A DNA stretch of 64,000 nt. Origin: Desulfopila_A sp964446655. Lineage in GTDB: Bacteria; Desulfobacterota; Desulfobulbia; Desulfobulbales; Desulfocapsaceae. A program made the position numbers and the translations under genes. Shown here piece by piece: positions 35,751-44,107 of the stretch; positions within the stretch are counted from its first letter, which is position 1, and each line of letters starts with the position of its first letter. A model generated the notes under the pieces. It was not told where the DNA came from. It saw only the letters and a program-made list of their open reading frames with translations, and did not search any database. The stretch lies in NCBI GenBank assembly GCA_964446655.1, contig CAYUPL010000011.1:1-64000 (forward strand), in the 5' to 3' direction.

Positions 35751-36401
35751 ATGTTAAAAATAGATATGGCCGCATCCATCAGAAAAGTAACCGGTAAAGG
35801 AGCAATGCGGCAGTTGCGCATCAAGGGAATGACTCCTGCAGTGGTATATGGCGGCGGTGGCGAGGCTTTGCCTCTGCAGCTTGAAACGCAGCCCTTCTTT
35901 CAGCAACTTCTTAAAATTCATCGAAAAAATGCCATTATTTCCCTGAGGTTGGATGACGGCTCAACCAAACATGTCCTGGTGAAGGACGTTCAGACCGACC
36001 CCATCAAAGATTTTTTGCTGCATGCCGATTTTATCGAGATTGATGTTGATAAGCCCCACTCCTTCGAAGTACCGATACGATATGTCGGTGAGGCGAAGGG
36101 ATGTGATCTCGGCGGCATGTTGAATGTCGTGAATGAGACACTGGCCGTGGAAGCCGCACCTCTTAACGTGCCTGATGAGTTTGTCGTTGATATCTCCGCC
36201 TTGAATATCGGTGATTCGATACGGATAGAAACGATCGATATTCCTGAAAAAGTAACACTTTTAGCCGATCCCGAGGATGTCTGCGTCAGCGTAATCTCTT
36301 TGCAAAAAGGACCATCCGAGGATGAGTTCGCTGAAGAAGAGGCGGCTGAAGCTGCCGAAGATGAAGCCGCATCGGCCGATGAGACTACCAAAGAGGATTA
36401 A
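35751..36401 (+). CDS. rplY: 50S ribosomal protein L25 (Ctc form)
   Basis: A 216-residue L25/TL5/Ctc protein binding 5S rRNA. The N-terminal L25 domain (about 5-95) is followed by the TL5-type beta domain (about 100-185) and a strongly acidic Glu/Ala tail (about 190-216). AAGGAG lies 9 bases before the ATG. It sits between prs and pth, the usual order. A strong terminator follows the gene. Confidence 0.95.
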   Translation: MLKIDMAASIRKVTGKGAMRQLRIKGMTPAVVYGGGGEALPLQLETQPFFQQLLKIHRKNAIISLRLDDGSTKHVLVKDVQTDPIKDFLLHADFIEIDVDKPHSFEVPIRYVGEAKGCDLGGMLNVVNETLAVEAAPLNVPDEFVVDISALNIGDSIRIETIDIPEKVTLLADPEDVCVSVISLQKGPSEDEFAEEEAAEAAEDEAASADETTKED

Positions 36402-36455
36402 CAGCTTCGCGCAGAGAGTCTCAGAGAAATATTCCGGCAGAAGTGGTCGGGACTG

Positions 36456-36489
36456 ATCCGGCGGAAAACATGTGTTCCGCCGGATTTTT
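36456..36489 (+). terminator. Rho-independent terminator after rplY
   Basis: A perfect 11-bp GC-rich stem (36456-36466 with 36475-36485), an 8-base loop and a run of five T. It starts 54 bases after rplY and separates it from pth, which must have its own promoter or rely on read-through. Confidence 0.9.
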
Positions 36490-36543
36490 CTTTTGTAAGC
36501 CGTACACTTCGCCTCCATTCTATACGATTATTAAATTGCTGTA

Positions 36544-37137
36544 ATGTCATCTGATACCTTTATCATAGCCGGTCTGGGCAATCCCGGCGAACAGTATAGA
36601 GACACCAGACACAATGTTGGTTTTGCCGCAGTTGATGAATTAAACCGGCTGGCGGGAGACAACATTTTTCTGCAGAAATGGGATGCCGCAACGGTCAAAG
36701 TCTCACTGTGGGGAGTAACGGCCCATCTGGTCAAGCCCCTTACCTATATGAATCGGAGCGGCAGGTCTGTTGCCCGGTTTGTCGATTTCTTCAAGATCCC
36801 GCCTGACAGGCTGATTGTTATTCATGATGACCTGGACATGAAACCCGGCCGCTTGAAACTGGTATTAGGGGGAGGCAGCGGTGGGCATAACGGAATTCGT
36901 TCGATCGTCGAATGTCTTGGTGAAAACCGGTTTTATCGACTTAAGATAGGGATAGGCCGCCCAGGCGGTGGCTCCGCACCCGCTCAAATACCCGTTGAAA
37001 AATTTGTGCTTACTGCGTTTCAAAACGAAGAAGCGGAAATCATAGCAGACAGGTATGTCGAGATCACCAAAGGACTGCAAATATTTATCGAAAACGATCC
37101 TCTCCGGGCAATGAACTATATCAATAGTTTCAAGTGA
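36544..37137 (+). CDS. pth: peptidyl-tRNA hydrolase
   Basis: Recycles peptidyl-tRNA dropped from ribosomes. The 197 residues carry the expected GLGNPGEQYRDTRHNVGF start with catalytic H23, then the KPLTYMNRSG and IHDDLDM motifs and the GGSGGHNGIRSI loop. There is little ribosome-site signal before the ATG. A palindromic element starts 5 bases after the stop. Confidence 0.95.
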   Translation: MSSDTFIIAGLGNPGEQYRDTRHNVGFAAVDELNRLAGDNIFLQKWDAATVKVSLWGVTAHLVKPLTYMNRSGRSVARFVDFFKIPPDRLIVIHDDLDMKPGRLKLVLGGGSGGHNGIRSIVECLGENRFYRLKIGIGRPGGGSAPAQIPVEKFVLTAFQNEEAEIIADRYVEITKGLQIFIENDPLRAMNYINSFK

Positions 37138-37142
37138 AGGCT

Positions 37143-37304
37143 GATGGCGTCGTAAAAAGCCCGATCTCCCGCGTTGCAGGTTTTTAGCAGACCTTCGACA
37201 TACTACCTGTATAGTCGAAGGCCTGCTAAAAACACTGCGCCTTGTATATCGAACTTTTTATCTAGCCATCTGACATCGTGGCAACTTTTTACGGGATTAT
37301 CAAG
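37143..37304. repeat. palindromic repeat element after pth
   Basis: A long imperfect palindrome spans 37143-37270. Its core is a 19-bp stem with one mismatch (37181-37199 with 37214-37232) and a 14-base loop. The outer arms match as well: GATGGC and TAAAAAG on the left recur inverted on the right, as do parts of CGAT and GCGC. A further inverted copy of CGTAAAAAG lies at about 37287-37295. The layout and the TAAAAAG ends recall the palindromic repeats scattered through deltaproteobacterial genomes. It may end the pth transcript. The bases from 37305 to 37636 hold nothing else I can name. Confidence 0.7.
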
Positions 37305-37636
37305 GCTGGTATTTGCCCCTCGAAAAAGTCCCCTCTTTTTTTTCGCTGTTTTCCCAATCCGTACCATTCCCGGAAGGTCGGTTTTGATCGCAGGTCAATA
37401 AGCAACGCTATATTACAGCAACAGATATAGAGATTTGTTCTAAAACAAGGGCATTTTTCGGAGGAATATGTTATAGTCTTTATGTTGTCCTGAAAGTTAC
37501 GTTGTTTTTGTTTACCAGAGAAGCACGCCTGCAATTTCTGCGGAAAGGTTCGATAGGGTCATTAAAGATATACCGGTAGAGATCCGGAATGGCCTCCGAT
37601 TGTGTTGCTCCGGTTATGAAAAATGAGGAGATTGTA

Positions 37637-38116
37637 GTGTTTGCAAAAGGTGATATGGCTGTATATCCAGCCCATGGTGTTGGTGTCATAAAGGCTATTG
37701 AAACGCAGAAAGTCGGAGGTGTTGATCAGAAGTTTTATGTATTGCAGATACTTGACAACAATATGACAATAATGATCCCGACGGTCAGCAGCGCCAATGT
37801 CGGCCTCCGAGCTATTGTCTCAAACAATGAAGTAGATACGGTGCTGGACATTTTAAAAGATCGTGCTATCGAACTTGGCTCCCAAACATGGAACAGGCGT
37901 TACCGCGATTATATGGACAAAATCAAAACCGGCTCGGTACACGAGGTTGCCGCCGTTCTTCGTGATCTCTTTCTGCTCAGTGTCGACAAAGACCTCTCCT
38001 ATGGCGAGAGGAAGATGCTGGATACCGCTAAAGGACTGCTGGTGAAAGAGTTGTCACTTGCGAGAAAAGTCGATGAGCGGAATATCAGCAACGAGATTGA
38101 AACAATCTTCGCCTAG
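37637..38116 (+). CDS. CarD/CdnL-family transcription regulator
   Basis: A 159-residue RNA polymerase-binding protein. The N-terminal RNAP-interaction domain (KGDMAVYPAHGVGVI...KFYVLQI) is followed by a helical DNA-binding part (about 75-159). CarD-like proteins stabilise open complexes at many promoters. I choose the GTG at 37637, since GAGGAG lies 6 bases ahead and MFAKGDMAVYPAHG is the usual family start; ATGs at 37589 and 37616 give longer forms without ribosome sites. It follows the palindromic element by about 330 bases and precedes the pseudouridine synthase. Confidence 0.88.
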   Translation: MFAKGDMAVYPAHGVGVIKAIETQKVGGVDQKFYVLQILDNNMTIMIPTVSSANVGLRAIVSNNEVDTVLDILKDRAIELGSQTWNRRYRDYMDKIKTGSVHEVAAVLRDLFLLSVDKDLSYGERKMLDTAKGLLVKELSLARKVDERNISNEIETIFA

Positions 38117-38170
38117 GAGTTTGTCGGTATTGTAAGCGGTTCAATATCTTCCTTAATAGAAACTCGCTTC

Positions 38171-39148
38171 ATGGGAACAGAGGGCTGTTCATTGCCACAA
38201 CCGCAAAGCGGTAGAGTGCCGGTATCTTTTACCATTCTTCCAGAAAATGCAGGTCTGAGACTGGATCATTTCCTTGTTGAGCAGTTGCCGGGGCTTTCAC
38301 GATCGCAACTGAGCAGCGCAGTCAAAGGCGGTACCATCCAAGTCAATGGTTCTGTCGCCAAAGCAAGCCGAAAGTTGCATCAAGGAGATGCGATACGGGG
38401 ATACGTGGAAGACGCTTTCCCTCAATTAACGGTGGCGGCCCAGCGTATCGACTTTATACCTCTTTTTGAAGATGAGCATCTTCTGGTGTTGTCTAAGCCG
38501 CCTGCCGTGGTTGTTCATCCCGCCAACGGCAATCCCGATAATACTCTTGTCAATGGTTTGCTGTATCATTGCCGGAACATTGCCGATGTCGGTGATCCGT
38601 TGCGCCCCGGAATTGTGCATCGACTGGACAAGGATACCTCAGGAGTGATGGTAGTTGCCAAAACCGCTGAAGTGCATCGCCGACTTGTGGAACTATTCAA
38701 ATCCCGGCAAGTCCAAAAAATCTATCATGCACTTGTCGTAGGTATTCCGAAACATGCATCCGGCCGCATAGCGGCGCCCATCGGCAGGCACCCTGTTAAC
38801 CGAAAAAAAATGGCTGTCAGGGAAAATAGTGGAAGATTTGCCGTTACCAACTGGCTCCTGCAAAAGTGCTATGGTGATAAATTTGCCCTGCTCGAGTTGG
38901 TTATAGAGACGGGCCGGACGCACCAGATACGTGTTCATCTGGCATCCATCGGCCATCCCGTTGCCGGAGACAGGGTCTACGGTCCCGGGAGGGCTGACCC
39001 TCTGTTCGGCAGACAAATGCTTCATTCTTCTTCCTTGCACTTTGATCATCCCGTAACCGGAGAAAAGATTGTCGGGGTGGCGTCAATATGGCCGGATATG
39101 CAGGAAGTACTTGGTCGGTTGGAACACTCTGAAGGAGATTGTCTGTGA
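38171..39148 (+). CDS. RluA/RluD-type 23S rRNA pseudouridine synthase
   Basis: A 325-residue enzyme with an N-terminal S4 RNA-binding domain (about 25-75) and a pseudouridine synthase domain. The catalytic aspartate is D153 in HRLDKDTSG, and the LLELVIETGRTHQIRVHL motif follows. It is closest in form to RluD, which modifies helix 69 of 23S rRNA, but the exact target is not predictable. The ATG is weakly supported and a GTG at 38216 is a possible shorter start. Its stop overlaps the coaE start by 4 bases. Confidence 0.88.
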   Translation: MGTEGCSLPQPQSGRVPVSFTILPENAGLRLDHFLVEQLPGLSRSQLSSAVKGGTIQVNGSVAKASRKLHQGDAIRGYVEDAFPQLTVAAQRIDFIPLFEDEHLLVLSKPPAVVVHPANGNPDNTLVNGLLYHCRNIADVGDPLRPGIVHRLDKDTSGVMVVAKTAEVHRRLVELFKSRQVQKIYHALVVGIPKHASGRIAAPIGRHPVNRKKMAVRENSGRFAVTNWLLQKCYGDKFALLELVIETGRTHQIRVHLASIGHPVAGDRVYGPGRADPLFGRQMLHSSSLHFDHPVTGEKIVGVASIWPDMQEVLGRLEHSEGDCL

Positions 39149-39759
39149 TAGTTGCAGTGACAGGTACTATCGGTTCCGGCAAAAGCATGGTCGCCCGCTA
39201 TCTTGCTCTTCTTCTGCAGGCTGAACATTGCGACGCTGACGCGCTTTGTCGGCAGTTGCTGGAAAAAGAACACGCCGGCTGGCAACAGGTGGTTGCCCGG
39301 TGGGGAGGCGTGTTTCTTAATGGGGACCGCTCTATTGACCGTGTAAAGTTGAGAGAGGCTGTTTTTAATGATACCGCTGTTCGTAAAGAGCTCGAAGCGA
39401 TTCTACACCCTCTGGTATATTCTCACATCACTGCAATCAAAGAAAAATGCCGACAAAACGATACAGCCTTTGTTGTTGAAATACCACTGCTGTTCGAAAC
39501 AGGGCGACAAGAAGATTTTGACTACGTCGTTACGGTTTTTGCCCGCCCTGAACGCTGTATTGAAAGGGTTATGGCCCGGGATACGGTTTCCAGGGAACAG
39601 GCGACCAAAGCGCTCGATGCCCAAATGGATATTGACACGAAGGTCAAGGGTTCTCATTATGTAATTGATAACTCCGCATCTCAGGCTCAAACTCGTATAC
39701 AGGTTGAAGATCTTTGTCGAAGACTTCAAGCGGAGCAGCATCAAAATAATCGGTGCTGA
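39145..39759 (+). CDS. coaE: dephospho-CoA kinase
   Basis: Final step of coenzyme A synthesis, phosphorylating the 3'-hydroxyl of dephospho-CoA. A 204-residue P-loop kinase with GTIGSGKS (7-14), DADALCRQLL and the lid region IERVMARDTVSREQA. The start is GTG at 39145, overlapping the preceding stop as GTGA with GAAGGAG 7 bases upstream; a TTG at 39139 is too close to that site. The C-terminal residues look slightly variable but intact. Confidence 0.92.
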   Translation: MIVAVTGTIGSGKSMVARYLALLLQAEHCDADALCRQLLEKEHAGWQQVVARWGGVFLNGDRSIDRVKLREAVFNDTAVRKELEAILHPLVYSHITAIKEKCRQNDTAFVVEIPLLFETGRQEDFDYVVTVFARPERCIERVMARDTVSREQATKALDAQMDIDTKVKGSHYVIDNSASQAQTRIQVEDLCRRLQAEQHQNNRC

Positions 39760-39775
39760 TTAGCTCCAAAAATAC

Positions 39776-39804
39776 TTGACAGCTGAGTAGGGAAGCCGTA
39801 TAAG
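39776..39804 (+). promoter_or_regulatory. sigma-70 promoter for rho
   Basis: A perfect TTGACA (39776-39781), a 17-base spacer and TATAAG (39799-39804). It is among the best promoter matches in the window and points to a start about 285 bases before rho. Confidence 0.7.
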
Positions 39805-40099
39805 AAGACAACAGCCGGAAAGACTCTCCTGCCTCTGACTGAACATAGAATCTAAACCGCAAAATGACAATCAGACTTCTTGCCCATTACCGGGTTAAAG
39901 ATTAGACCTGTTTCGTAAATAACTCATTCTTCGCCAATCTGAATAAACATCCAGTTCTGACCATTGCATCAAGTGCGTTGCTCCTCTGATCGACGTGCTA
40001 TGCCAACTGCAGCTACAGGTACGGTTCGTCGTGCGTACCTGCTGCAAAAAAAGACTACCACTGTGTACATCCGTAACGCCTAAAAGGAGAAAGTGACAA
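39805..40099 (+). other. long 5' leader of rho
   Basis: About 290 bases lie between the promoter and the rho ATG without a supported gene. Rho genes are often autoregulated by Rho-dependent termination in such leaders. The leader is fairly C-rich and low in structure in places, as rut sites are, but I cannot define a site by eye. AAAGGAG lies 8 bases before the start codon. Confidence 0.45.
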
Positions 40100-41350
40100 A
40101 TGAATTTGGCTGAATTAAAGGTCAAAAAAATCGGTGATCTGGTAAAGCTGGCCCGTAAATTTAAAGTCGAGGGATATAGTTCCATGCGCAAGCAGGAGCT
40201 TATTTTCGCCCTGCTGCAAGCCCAGGCTGACAAAGAAGGGCAGATGCGCGGCAATGGGGTACTTGAGATTCTCCCGGATGGCTTTGGATTTTTACGTGCT
40301 CCCGACTATAACTATCTGCCGGGGCCGGATGATATCTATGTTTCTCCCTCGCAAATCAGGCGTCTTAATCTCCGTACGGGTGATGTCATTGAAGGTCTGG
40401 TTCGCGCTCCCAAAGAAGGAGAGCGTTACTTTGCCCTTCTCAAGGTTGAGAGCGTCAATTTCGATCCACCTGATGCAGTTAAACAAAAGACCATTTTTGG
40501 CAACCTCACTCCGTTACATCCTGAAGAAAAGTTTACCCTCGAGTGGCAGCCGGACAATTATTCCATGCGTTTGATGGATATGTTTGCCCCTATTGGCAAA
40601 GGGCAGCGAGGCCTGTTGGTTGCACCTCCTCGTACCGGTAAAACCGTTTTGATGCAGAAGATAGCTAACTCCATTGTGCGCAATCATAAGGAGGTGTATC
40701 TCATTGTTCTGCTTATCGATGAGCGGCCGGAAGAGGTAACGGAGATGTCCAGGAGCGTTAAGGCGGCCGAAGTTGTCAGCTCAACCTTCGATGAGCCGCC
40801 GCAGCGACATATTCAGGTTGCTGAGATGGTTATAGAAAAAGCCAAACGGTTGGTGGAGCACAAGAAGGATGTTGTGATTTTGCTGGACAGCATAACCCGC
40901 CTGGCTCGAGCTTATAATACAGTCACTCCGTCAAGTGGAAAGATTCTGTCTGGTGGTGTTGAGGCAAATGCTCTACACCGGCCCAAGCGTTTCTTCGGTG
41001 CCGCGAGAAACATTGAAGAGGGCGGTAGTCTTACCATACTTGCCACGGCCCTTGTAGAGACAGGCAGCAAGATGGACGAAGTTATCTTTGAGGAGTTTAA
41101 AGGCACCGGCAATATGGAGTTGATTCTTGATCGGAAAATGTCGGATAAACGAATTTTTCCGGCGATAGACATAAAACGCTCCGGTACGCGAAAAGAAGAC
41201 CTTCTCCTTGATAGTGAACTCATCAATCGCATATGGATTCTGCGAAAGTTGCTCTCATCAATGAATCCGGCGGACGGTATGGAATTTCTTATCGATAAGC
41301 TGAAGCATTCCAAGACCAATGCTGATTTTCTGGATTCAATGAATACCTGA
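40100..41350 (+). CDS. rho: transcription termination factor Rho
   Basis: A hexameric RNA helicase that ends transcription at rut sites. The 416-residue length is standard. The N-terminal cold-shock-like RNA-binding domain holds GFGFLR (about 61-66) and the Walker A is PPRTGKT at 176-182; Walker B is VVILLDSITRLARAYN and the Q-loop and R-loop regions follow. No insertion domain of the kind found in Actinobacteria is present. rpmE follows with its own promoter. Confidence 0.98.
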   Translation: MNLAELKVKKIGDLVKLARKFKVEGYSSMRKQELIFALLQAQADKEGQMRGNGVLEILPDGFGFLRAPDYNYLPGPDDIYVSPSQIRRLNLRTGDVIEGLVRAPKEGERYFALLKVESVNFDPPDAVKQKTIFGNLTPLHPEEKFTLEWQPDNYSMRLMDMFAPIGKGQRGLLVAPPRTGKTVLMQKIANSIVRNHKEVYLIVLLIDERPEEVTEMSRSVKAAEVVSSTFDEPPQRHIQVAEMVIEKAKRLVEHKKDVVILLDSITRLARAYNTVTPSSGKILSGGVEANALHRPKRFFGAARNIEEGGSLTILATALVETGSKMDEVIFEEFKGTGNMELILDRKMSDKRIFPAIDIKRSGTRKEDLLLDSELINRIWILRKLLSSMNPADGMEFLIDKLKHSKTNADFLDSMNT

Positions 41351-41416
41351 TCCGGGCAGAGAGTATACCGTGGTAATCCCGGCCAAGGCGGCTCATGTGG
41401 GGGATGCTCTTTTCTG

Positions 41417-41445
41417 TTGAAAATTCTACTGAGCAGGATTATACT
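41417..41445 (+). promoter_or_regulatory. sigma-70 promoter for rpmE
   Basis: TTGAAA (41417-41422), a 17-base spacer and TATACT (41440-41445) lie about 85 bases before the rpmE ATG. With the terminator after rpmE this makes it a separate transcript. Confidence 0.65.
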
Positions 41446-41529
41446 GTAAGACTTGTACTTTTGAATTAATTGAGAATGCTGCGTTGCTCAAATAATTATA
41501 GGCAAAATCGTCGAAGGAGTCTGGAAAAA

Positions 41530-41748
41530 ATGAAACCCGATATACATCCGAAATATAACAAGATTACAGCCGTCTGCGCCTGTGGGAACGAGTTTGAACT
41601 TGGTTCCGTCAACCAGGAGATTAAAGTTGAGATCTGTTCTCAATGTCATCCCTTCTTTACCGGAAAGCAGAAACTCATCGATACCGCCGGCAGGATCGAA
41701 AAATTCAAGAAACGTTACGCCAAACATTTCGAGAATCAGAAGGCATAA
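41530..41748 (+). CDS. rpmE: 50S ribosomal protein L31 (zinc-binding form)
   Basis: A 72-residue ribosomal protein. The four zinc ligands are C16, C18, C36 and C39, marking the C+ type, whose zinc-free paralogue is usually induced in zinc starvation. The MKPDIHPKYN start is conserved, so the ATG at 41530 is used with AAGGAG upstream; a longer in-frame start is not supported. The GKQKLIDTAGRIEKFKKRY tail is typical. A strong terminator follows. Confidence 0.95.
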   Translation: MKPDIHPKYNKITAVCACGNEFELGSVNQEIKVEICSQCHPFFTGKQKLIDTAGRIEKFKKRYAKHFENQKA

Positions 41749-41794
41749 GCAGACTTGCTCGCCTGGGGCTTTCCCATGCTGATTGCAATGTTTT

Positions 41795-41832
41795 AAGTCC
41801 ACAGCACATTATTATGCTGTGGACTTTTTTGT
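41795..41832 (+). terminator. Rho-independent terminator after rpmE
   Basis: A perfect 12-bp stem (41795-41806 with 41815-41826), an 8-base loop and a T-run ending at 41832. It starts 47 bases after rpmE. Confidence 0.93.
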
Positions 41833-41995
41833 TTCAACTTCGTCGGACTGATCAAAAGAAGGTTTGTATACTTTTTTATAAAGGTTTCTCCATCTCCTCT
41901 ACTGCAATGGCGGGCTCTGTCGGCTGAACGGACAGAACGTCGCAAAATTGAGACGATCATAGCAACATTACTCTATTTTTGGTACCGGATTCATT

Positions 41996-43066
41996 ATGTA
42001 TGATAAGTTCGAAGATCTTGAAGACAAAATTTCCCATCTGGAAGGGCGGCTCTCTGACCCGTCATTGATGGATGATCAGAAAAAATATCAGGAAGTTGTG
42101 CGGGAACATACTCACCTGAGCAGATTGAACGACATTTACAGCGCCTACAAAAGAGTTGAAAAGGCCTTAAGTGACAATCAGGCAATTCTCCATGATCCGA
42201 AAGAAGACAGTGAATTTCGTGAACTGGCTCGAGAGGAAAATGAAGAATTACTGCAAAAAAAACAGGATCTGGAAAAGAAAATGCGTATTTTTCTGCTTCC
42301 GAAAGATCCTAATGACGACAAAAATACCTTCCTGGAAATACGTGCCGGGACAGGAGGTGATGAAGCCGCACTTTTTGTGGCCGACCTTTTCAGGATGTAT
42401 TCACGATTTGCCGAAAATGAGGGCTGGCGTGTCGAGGTGATGAGTTCAAGCCCTGCCGGTGTCGGAGGTTTTAAAGAAATAATAGCTCTGATCAGCGGAG
42501 AAAATGTCTATTCCAAGCTGAAGTATGAAAGTGGCGCTCATCGAGTGCAGCGAGTACCGGAAACAGAAACACAAGGACGAATTCATACTTCGGCTGTGAC
42601 TGTTGCCATTTTGCCGGAAGCGGATGAGGTTGATCTGCAAATCGATATGAATGAGCTGAAGTTTGATGTGTTTCGATCCTCCGGTCCGGGCGGGCAAAGC
42701 GTCAATACAACCGACTCGGCTGTACGTGTCACCCATCTGCCCACCGGTCTTGTGGTGATCTGTCAGGACGAAAAGTCCCAACATAAAAATAAAGCCAAGG
42801 CCCTGACCGTATTGCGGGCCCGCCTGCTTGACAAGATAGAACAGGAACGTCAAGACAAAATCAGCCTGGATCGTAAAACCCAGGTTGGCAGCGGTGATAG
42901 AAGCGAACGGATCAGGACGTATAATTTTCCTCAGGGAAGGCTGACCGATCACCGCATAAACCTCACCCTTTATAAACTTGATCTTATCATGAACGGAAAA
43001 CTAGATGAAGTGATCGATCCTCTTGTCGAACATGATCAGGCCGAAAAGCTTAAACGCATCCAATAG
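41996..43066 (+). CDS. prfA: peptide chain release factor 1
   Basis: Releases peptides at UAA and UAG. The 356-residue class I factor has the GGQ loop at 232-234 and the RVPETETQGRIHTSAVTVA block typical of RF1 rather than RF2. The glutamine of GGQ is the target of the methyltransferase PrmC encoded just downstream. A 160-base gap without a clear promoter lies between the rpmE terminator and the ATG. Confidence 0.96.
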   Translation: MYDKFEDLEDKISHLEGRLSDPSLMDDQKKYQEVVREHTHLSRLNDIYSAYKRVEKALSDNQAILHDPKEDSEFRELAREENEELLQKKQDLEKKMRIFLLPKDPNDDKNTFLEIRAGTGGDEAALFVADLFRMYSRFAENEGWRVEVMSSSPAGVGGFKEIIALISGENVYSKLKYESGAHRVQRVPETETQGRIHTSAVTVAILPEADEVDLQIDMNELKFDVFRSSGPGGQSVNTTDSAVRVTHLPTGLVVICQDEKSQHKNKAKALTVLRARLLDKIEQERQDKISLDRKTQVGSGDRSERIRTYNFPQGRLTDHRINLTLYKLDLIMNGKLDEVIDPLVEHDQAEKLKRIQ

Positions 43067-43193
43067 CCAGGCAGTTCACTCTGGTCTGTTTGTTCCGGGA
43101 AACATCAAACATGTCCGGTTCCACAGAGAAAGATCAGAGAGTATTTCCCGTTGTTACTACGGTAGAAACCACAATAGCAGCCGGTATGTATTC

Positions 43194-44087
43194 ATGAAGA
43201 TAGCCCAACTTTTGCGTGATGGAGAAATGCAACTGCGGCGCAGTGGTATCCAACATGCCGGCCTCGATGTGCAGCTGCTTCTTGGCCATTGCCTGAACAT
43301 GAGCAGAACCGCGCTGTTGCTGCACGGTTTCGAACCGGTAGATAAAGAATCCTGCAACAGATTCCTTGCATTTCTCGACAGGAGAGCTGCTCATGAACCC
43401 GTTGCTTATATCCTGGAGGAACGAGAGTTCTGGTCATTGCCGTTTTATGTCAATAGAGATGTCCTCATCCCCCGTCCCGAGACCGAGTTTCTGCTCGAGA
43501 TGGTTTTGCAGCAGCTTGCAGAAACCAAAACGGTGGTTAATGAATGTGTTGATCTCTGTTGCGGCAGTGGGGTTATTGCCGTTGTGCTGGCCCGGGAACT
43601 TGGATGTCTGGTAACGGCCGTGGACTGCTCTGCAAAAGCCCTGGCTGTTACCGCGATAAATGCTCAACAACTCAAGGTCGCAGAACTGGTCAAACCGCTT
43701 CGCTCAGACCTTTTCCAGGCCTTACCCCGAGATGCTGTTTTTCCCCTGATTGTCTCCAACCCTCCTTATGTCGGCAGTGCGGAAATAAGAGAAGAGCTTG
43801 AGGTGGACGTGTCCGGATTTGAGCCGCATCTGGCCTTGGACGGAGGGCAAGACGGGCTCGATTGTATTCGTCGGATGGCACGGCAGGTTCTCAACCATCT
43901 TGCTCCGGCAGCTCTGTTCTTTATGGAGTTTGGAGCTGACCAGGCAGAGGAAATACAGCAGCTGTTTTCCTCCAGCTCTATCGGGAAACGGTTTTTTGAG
44001 ACAATTACGATATATCAGGACTACAGTGGAAGAGACCGGGTTCTTGCAGCCCGGGTGAACCGCTATGAAGAGCATGAATGTAAATAA
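43194..44087 (+). CDS. prmC: release factor glutamine methyltransferase PrmC
   Basis: Transfers a methyl from SAM to the glutamine of the GGQ loop of release factors. The 297-residue form starts at the ATG at 43194; earlier in-frame codons that run back into prfA are not family-like. The SAM motif is CCGSGVIAVVLA and the catalytic NPPY is at 189-192, followed by VGSAEI. The helical N-terminal part (about 1-85) binds the release factor. Placement after prfA is the classic arrangement. murA follows after 20 bases. Confidence 0.93.
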   Translation: MKIAQLLRDGEMQLRRSGIQHAGLDVQLLLGHCLNMSRTALLLHGFEPVDKESCNRFLAFLDRRAAHEPVAYILEEREFWSLPFYVNRDVLIPRPETEFLLEMVLQQLAETKTVVNECVDLCCGSGVIAVVLARELGCLVTAVDCSAKALAVTAINAQQLKVAELVKPLRSDLFQALPRDAVFPLIVSNPPYVGSAEIREELEVDVSGFEPHLALDGGQDGLDCIRRMARQVLNHLAPAALFFMEFGADQAEEIQQLFSSSSIGKRFFETITIYQDYSGRDRVLAARVNRYEEHECK

Positions 44088-44107
44088 GCATCTCTACGAG
44101 ACCATAT

